Shown: in pieces, positions 1 to 5,288 of the stretch
Numbering within the stretch: the stretch's first letter is position 1
How the letters are laid out: every line of letters begins with the position of its first letter
Assembly (NCBI GenBank): GCA_946405645.1
Contig: CAMJHW010000108.1
Span: 1-5,288 of the forward strand
Reading direction: 5' to 3'
DNA from: an uncultured Bacteroidales bacterium
GTDB lineage: Bacteria > Bacteroidota > Bacteroidia > Bacteroidales > UBA932
DNA length: 5,288 nucleotides
Notes under the pieces: generated by a model
Seen by the model: the letters and a program-made list of their open reading frames with translations, nothing else
The model's database searches: none
What the model was told of the DNA's origin: nothing
Made by a program: the position numbers and the translations under genes

Positions 1-2066
<2,066 letters not shown>

Positions 2067-2079
2067 TTCGCAAATCATA

Positions 2080-5000
2080 TTAGAAGGTCAGGTTGACACC
2101 AAGGATGAGCTTCTGCATCGTCGGGTAGGAACCCCAGTCGAGGCCGGCGCCGGAGGTGTTGTTGGTGGAAGCCGTCTCAGGATCGAGGCCGGGATACTTG
2201 GTGAAGGTGAAGAAGTCGTCGAGCGACACATAGAAGCGGAGGTTCGAGATCGCGACCTTGCGGGTGATGCGGGCGGGCAGGGTGTAGCCCAGCTGCAGCT
2301 GCTTGATGCGGAAGTAGTCGCCCTTGAACAGGTTGGCCGTGGAGGACCAGTAGATGTAGTTGCCGATGACCTTGCTCGGATGCGGCAGCTTGCCGTTCGG
2401 GTTCTCCGGCGTGTTGGAGTTGTCCAGGTACCACTTCAGGTTGTTCTTGAAACCGGTACGGTGGAGGACCGGGAGGATGGAGTTTCCGCCGGCGCCGGCG
2501 CCGAAGATGGCGAGGTCGAAGCCTCTCCAGTTCAGGTTCACGTTGATGCCGTAGGTGAATTTGGGCGTGCCCTGTCCGATGTACTGCATGTCATCGGTGC
2601 TGACCTGGTCGACGACCTCGCCGGCCTTGTTCCGGTACAGGGGATTGCCCTCGGCGTCCATTCCTTCATAGATATAACCGTTCAGGTACCACACCGGGAA
2701 ACCGGGCTCGAAGGCGGTACGGATCTGGTAGTTCGTGGAGGAAGCGTCCGAGCGGTAGCTCGGAGCGGCGCCCTCGGCGAGGGAGACGACTTCGTTGTGC
2801 AGGGAGGAGAAGTTCGCGTTCACGGCATAGCCGAAATCGCCGATCTGGTCCTTCCAGCCGAGTTCGAATTCCAAACCGGTGTTGAGGATGTTACCACCGT
2901 TGGCCATGGTGCTGCTCACACCCAGCTCCGGCGGAACGGAGACGGAGAACAGCAGGTCCTTCGTCTGCTTGTTGAAGTAGTCCACGCCGAAGGTCAGGCG
3001 ATTGTTGAACAGGCGGGCGTCAAGACCCAGGTCCCACTGCTCGGACTTCTCCCAGCGCAGGTTCGTGTTCGGAAGGCCGCTCGGAGCGGAGCCGTACTGG
3101 ACACCGTTGTCCACCACGTCGAACTGATACCAGGCGGACGTTCCCTTGTTGATGGTCGCCGCATAAGGATAGCCGCCCAGCACGGAGATGTTGCCGTTGC
3201 GGCCCCAGGAAGCGCGGAGCTTCAGGAAATTGAAGACGTCGGTGTTGATGTTCTCCTTGAAGAAGCGCTCGTTGCTGACCGTCCAGCCCGCGGAGAAGGA
3301 CGGGAAGTAGCCCCAGCGGTTGTAAGCGGGAAGCTTGGAGGAGTCGAACGCATCGGCGCGGAAGTTGGCCTGGAAGCTGTAACGGTTGTCAAAGTTCCAG
3401 ATCAGACGGCCGAAGTACGAGAGGGACGCGGACTTGCTCGGAGAGTTGCTGATGTCCTTGGGGGCGTCGTCCAGCACATAGGAAAGGTAACGGAAGTTCT
3501 CCTCGTAGGAAGGAAGCAGTTCCTTGGGATCGTCACCGACGGGCGTAGCCTTGGCGCTGGCGCTCACGTTGTCGCTGTTGCTCTCGCGGTAGGACATACC
3601 GCCCATCACCGTGAAGTTGTGCTTGCCCAGGTTGAAGATGTAGTTCGCGAAGTTCTCCCACTGATAGTAGAAGCCCGTGTTCGCGCCCGCGGAAATGCTG
3701 TAGCTGTCGTTGGAGCCACGGCCGCCGATGTAATAAGGGGCGGTATAGCTGTGGGAAGAGCTCTGCGAAATCCGGTAACCGAAACGGGAAGTGACGGTCA
3801 GGCCCTTGATCGGCATGAAGTTCGCGAAGAGGGTGCCGTTGATGTTGAAACCGCCGTTGGAGCCGTCGGACATGTCGCGCTTGGCAAGCGCGGTACCTTC
3901 CATGTCGGAGTACTTCGTATTGGCGAACCAGCCCTTCTCGTCACCGAGGAAGCGGTACGGAGGGACGGTCTTGTCTCCGGCCATCACCTGGTCGTACTTC
4001 GTCTTGACGTCGATCGAGAACTCGGAGGGATCGGTCCAGTAGACCGGGGTCAGCGGGTCCATCAGGAGCATCTGCTCGAAGGAGGAGGTGTAACCCTGCT
4101 GGGAAACGCTCTTCGTGGACCACTTCTCGATGGAAGTGTTGGTACCCACCTGCAACCACTTGAAGAGGTTGTAGTCGGCGTTGATCTGCGCGGTCAGACG
4201 CTTGTAGACGTCCTTGTCGCCCTTGACGACACCGTTGTCGTTGACATAGTTGAGCGCGGTGAAGAAGTGGCCGTTCTTGTTACCGCCGGAGAAGCTCAGC
4301 GAGTGCTGCTGGCTCCAGGTCGGCTCCATGAAACCGGAGATCCAGTCCTGGTCGATCACACCGTTCTCATAATAAGGGTGGGAGTAGTCGAAGCGCTGGA
4401 GGTTCACGTCCACGTCGTTGTCACCCACTTCAAGCCGCATGTACTTGAGGAAGTCCTCACGGTTCATCACCGGACGCTTGGTGTAGTTCTGCAGGATGGC
4501 CTTGGCGGTGTAGTTCACGGTAGCCGTGCCTTCGGAACCGCTCTTCGTGGTCACGAGGACGACACCGTTACCGGCCTCGGCGCCGTAGATGGCGGCGGAG
4601 GCGGCATCCTTCAGGATCTCGATGGACTCGATCATCGAAGGCTCGATGTACTGGATGCTGGAGACCTGCAGGCCGTCCACGATGTACAGCGGGGAGAGGT
4701 TGCCACCATTGGAGGAGTAACCACGGACGCGGATGTCAGCGCCGCTGCCCGGAGCACCGTTCGCGAGGACGTGCACACCGGCGGCCTTGCCCTGGAGGGC
4801 GTGGGCCGCATCGACGGTGGACAGGTTCTTGAGGGACTCCTCACGGACCGAAGCCACGGCGCCGGTGAGGTCGCTCTTCTTCTGCACACCGTAACCGATG
4901 ACCACCGTCTCGTCCAGGAATTCGGTGTTCTCCGCGAGGACGAAGCGGAAGGTGGTCTGGTTCCCGACGGCGACCGTCTGGTCGGAGTAGCCGATGCAGG

Positions 5001-5238
5001 AGACGTTGATGGAAGCGCCCGCAGGGACATTGAGACGGAAAGCTCCGTTCACGTCAGTCACTGCGCCGATGGAAGAGTTGCCGACCACGACAACAGCCGC
5101 CCCGATCACCGGAGCGCCGCTCTCGTCGACAACCGTTCCGCTGATGGCGCGGTTCTGGGCGGTCGCAACCGTTCCCAGGAGGCCCGCTGCGACGATCATC
5201 ACAGCGGCGGCCATTCTTGCAAAAAATTGCCTTGTCAT
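2080..5238 (-). CDS. SusC/RagA-family TonB-dependent outer-membrane transporter
   Basis: Complete 1052-residue TonB-dependent importer, a normal length for the SusC/RagA family. A Sec signal peptide (residues 1-27) ends at ATA|QN. Residues about 31-102 form a carboxypeptidase-regulatory-like beta-sandwich (ISGTVVDESGAPVIGAAV, then GAFRLNVPAG). Next comes the TonB-box/SusC signature DETVVIGYGVQKKSDLTGAV (109-128), and a plug domain with ALQGKAAGVHV (147-157), ADIRVRGY (167-174), LYIVDGL (184-190) and ESIEILKDAASAAIYG (204-219) leading into NGVVLVTTKSG (224-234). The rest is the 22-strand-type beta-barrel, with the family motifs NRWGYFPSFSAGW (640-652), YFRIKQLQLGYTLP (975-988) and YPGLDPE (1015-1021), ending in a C-terminal phenylalanine (ILGVNLTF) as expected for barrel insertion. 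There is no STN domain, so a FecA-like anti-sigma signalling role is unlikely. It heads the visible operon and partners the SusD-like lipoprotein just downstream. No frameshift or truncation is seen; the substrate is unknown. Confidence 0.97.
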   Translation of the reverse strand: MTRQFFARMAAAVMIVAAGLLGTVATAQNRAISGTVVDESGAPVIGAAVVVVGNSSIGAVTDVNGAFRLNVPAGASINVSCIGYSDQTVAVGNQTTFRFVLAENTEFLDETVVIGYGVQKKSDLTGAVASVREESLKNLSTVDAAHALQGKAAGVHVLANGAPGSGADIRVRGYSSNGGNLSPLYIVDGLQVSSIQYIEPSMIESIEILKDAASAAIYGAEAGNGVVLVTTKSGSEGTATVNYTAKAILQNYTKRPVMNREDFLKYMRLEVGDNDVDVNLQRFDYSHPYYENGVIDQDWISGFMEPTWSQQHSLSFSGGNKNGHFFTALNYVNDNGVVKGDKDVYKRLTAQINADYNLFKWLQVGTNTSIEKWSTKSVSQQGYTSSFEQMLLMDPLTPVYWTDPSEFSIDVKTKYDQVMAGDKTVPPYRFLGDEKGWFANTKYSDMEGTALAKRDMSDGSNGGFNINGTLFANFMPIKGLTVTSRFGYRISQSSSHSYTAPYYIGGRGSNDSYSISAGANTGFYYQWENFANYIFNLGKHNFTVMGGMSYRESNSDNVSASAKATPVGDDPKELLPSYEENFRYLSYVLDDAPKDISNSPSKSASLSYFGRLIWNFDNRYSFQANFRADAFDSSKLPAYNRWGYFPSFSAGWTVSNERFFKENINTDVFNFLKLRASWGRNGNISVLGGYPYAATINKGTSAWYQFDVVDNGVQYGSAPSGLPNTNLRWEKSEQWDLGLDARLFNNRLTFGVDYFNKQTKDLLFSVSVPPELGVSSTMANGGNILNTGLEFELGWKDQIGDFGYAVNANFSSLHNEVVSLAEGAAPSYRSDASSTNYQIRTAFEPGFPVWYLNGYIYEGMDAEGNPLYRNKAGEVVDQVSTDDMQYIGQGTPKFTYGINVNLNWRGFDLAIFGAGAGGNSILPVLHRTGFKNNLKWYLDNSNTPENPNGKLPHPSKVIGNYIYWSSTANLFKGDYFRIKQLQLGYTLPARITRKVAISNLRFYVSLDDFFTFTKYPGLDPETASTNNTSGAGLDWGSYPTMQKLILGVNLTF

Positions 5239-5288
5239 AAAAGCGTTGATTTGGTTGGTTAAATTATGGTTGTAAAAAGTTTTGTGCT
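5239..5288 (-). other. AT-rich 5' leader of the SusC-like gene, cut by the window edge
   Basis: The 50 bases before the SusC-like ATG contrast sharply with the GC-rich genes. In the sense direction they are rich in A, T and C and nearly free of G, ending in AAATCAACGCTTTTATG. There is no Shine-Dalgarno sequence, which is normal in Bacteroidota, where an unstructured A/T-rich start region takes its place. A TAATTTAA at 5266-5259 loosely resembles the Bacteroidota -7 element (TAnnTTTG), but it matches poorly and no TTTG-like -33 box is seen before the edge. I call this a leader and do not claim a promoter. Confidence 0.4.

Noticed and set aside
2067..2078. Upstream SusD start at 2078 (MICEMKK...)
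   Set aside because: It is possible, but it places acidic residue E4 and a cysteine ahead of the basic KK of the signal peptide, whereas the ATG at 2066 gives a standard lipoprotein n-region. Kept as an alternative only.
5259..5266. Bacteroidota -7 promoter element (TAATTTAA) before the SusC-like gene
   Set aside because: It matches only about half of the specific TAnnTTTG positions, and no TTTG-like -33 element is present in the few bases left before the window ends.

Overview
The window looks like part of a glycan-uptake locus (polysaccharide utilization locus, PUL) from a Bacteroidota bacterium, most likely a GC-rich Bacteroidales gut or rumen lineage. This rests on an adjacent SusC-like/SusD-like pair, which is essentially confined to that phylum, on the lack of Shine-Dalgarno sequences before the starts, and on the GC-rich coding sequence. 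The exact genus cannot be read from the sequence; Alistipes-like or related uncultured Rikenellaceae-type lineages would fit the base composition, but that is inference.

Layout: everything is coded on the minus strand, so transcription runs from the right end of the window to the left. At the right (5239-5288) is a short AT-rich leader. Then comes a complete SusC/RagA-family TonB-dependent outer-membrane transporter (5238-2080, 1052 aa). It is followed almost without a gap by a complete SusD/RagB-family surface lipoprotein (start most likely 2066, end 225). After a 70-base spacer holding a strong GC-rich hairpin (177-208) comes the first 51 codons of a secreted GQSNM-motif esterase (154 to beyond the left edge), of the SASA / carbohydrate esterase 6-like type.

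How they work together (family knowledge): the SusD lipoprotein forms a lid over the SusC barrel and captures oligosaccharides at the cell surface, and TonB energy drives import through SusC. The downstream esterase would remove O-acetyl groups from the imported or surface-bound glycan. The context therefore points to an acetylated glycan such as acetyl-xylan, another acetylated hemicellulose, pectin, or acetylated sialic acid. The substrate cannot be fixed because no glycoside hydrolase lies in the window. SusC has no N-terminal STN domain, so it does not look like an anti-sigma-coupled transducer, and the regulator must lie outside the window.

Nothing here amounts to a clearly new system. 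The points worth a second look are the intercistronic hairpin, the esterase linkage, the tight susC-susD junction, and the total absence of TTA, CTA and TCA codons in both large genes. That last point creates two spectacular but almost certainly meaningless antisense open frames of 687 and 1072 codons.
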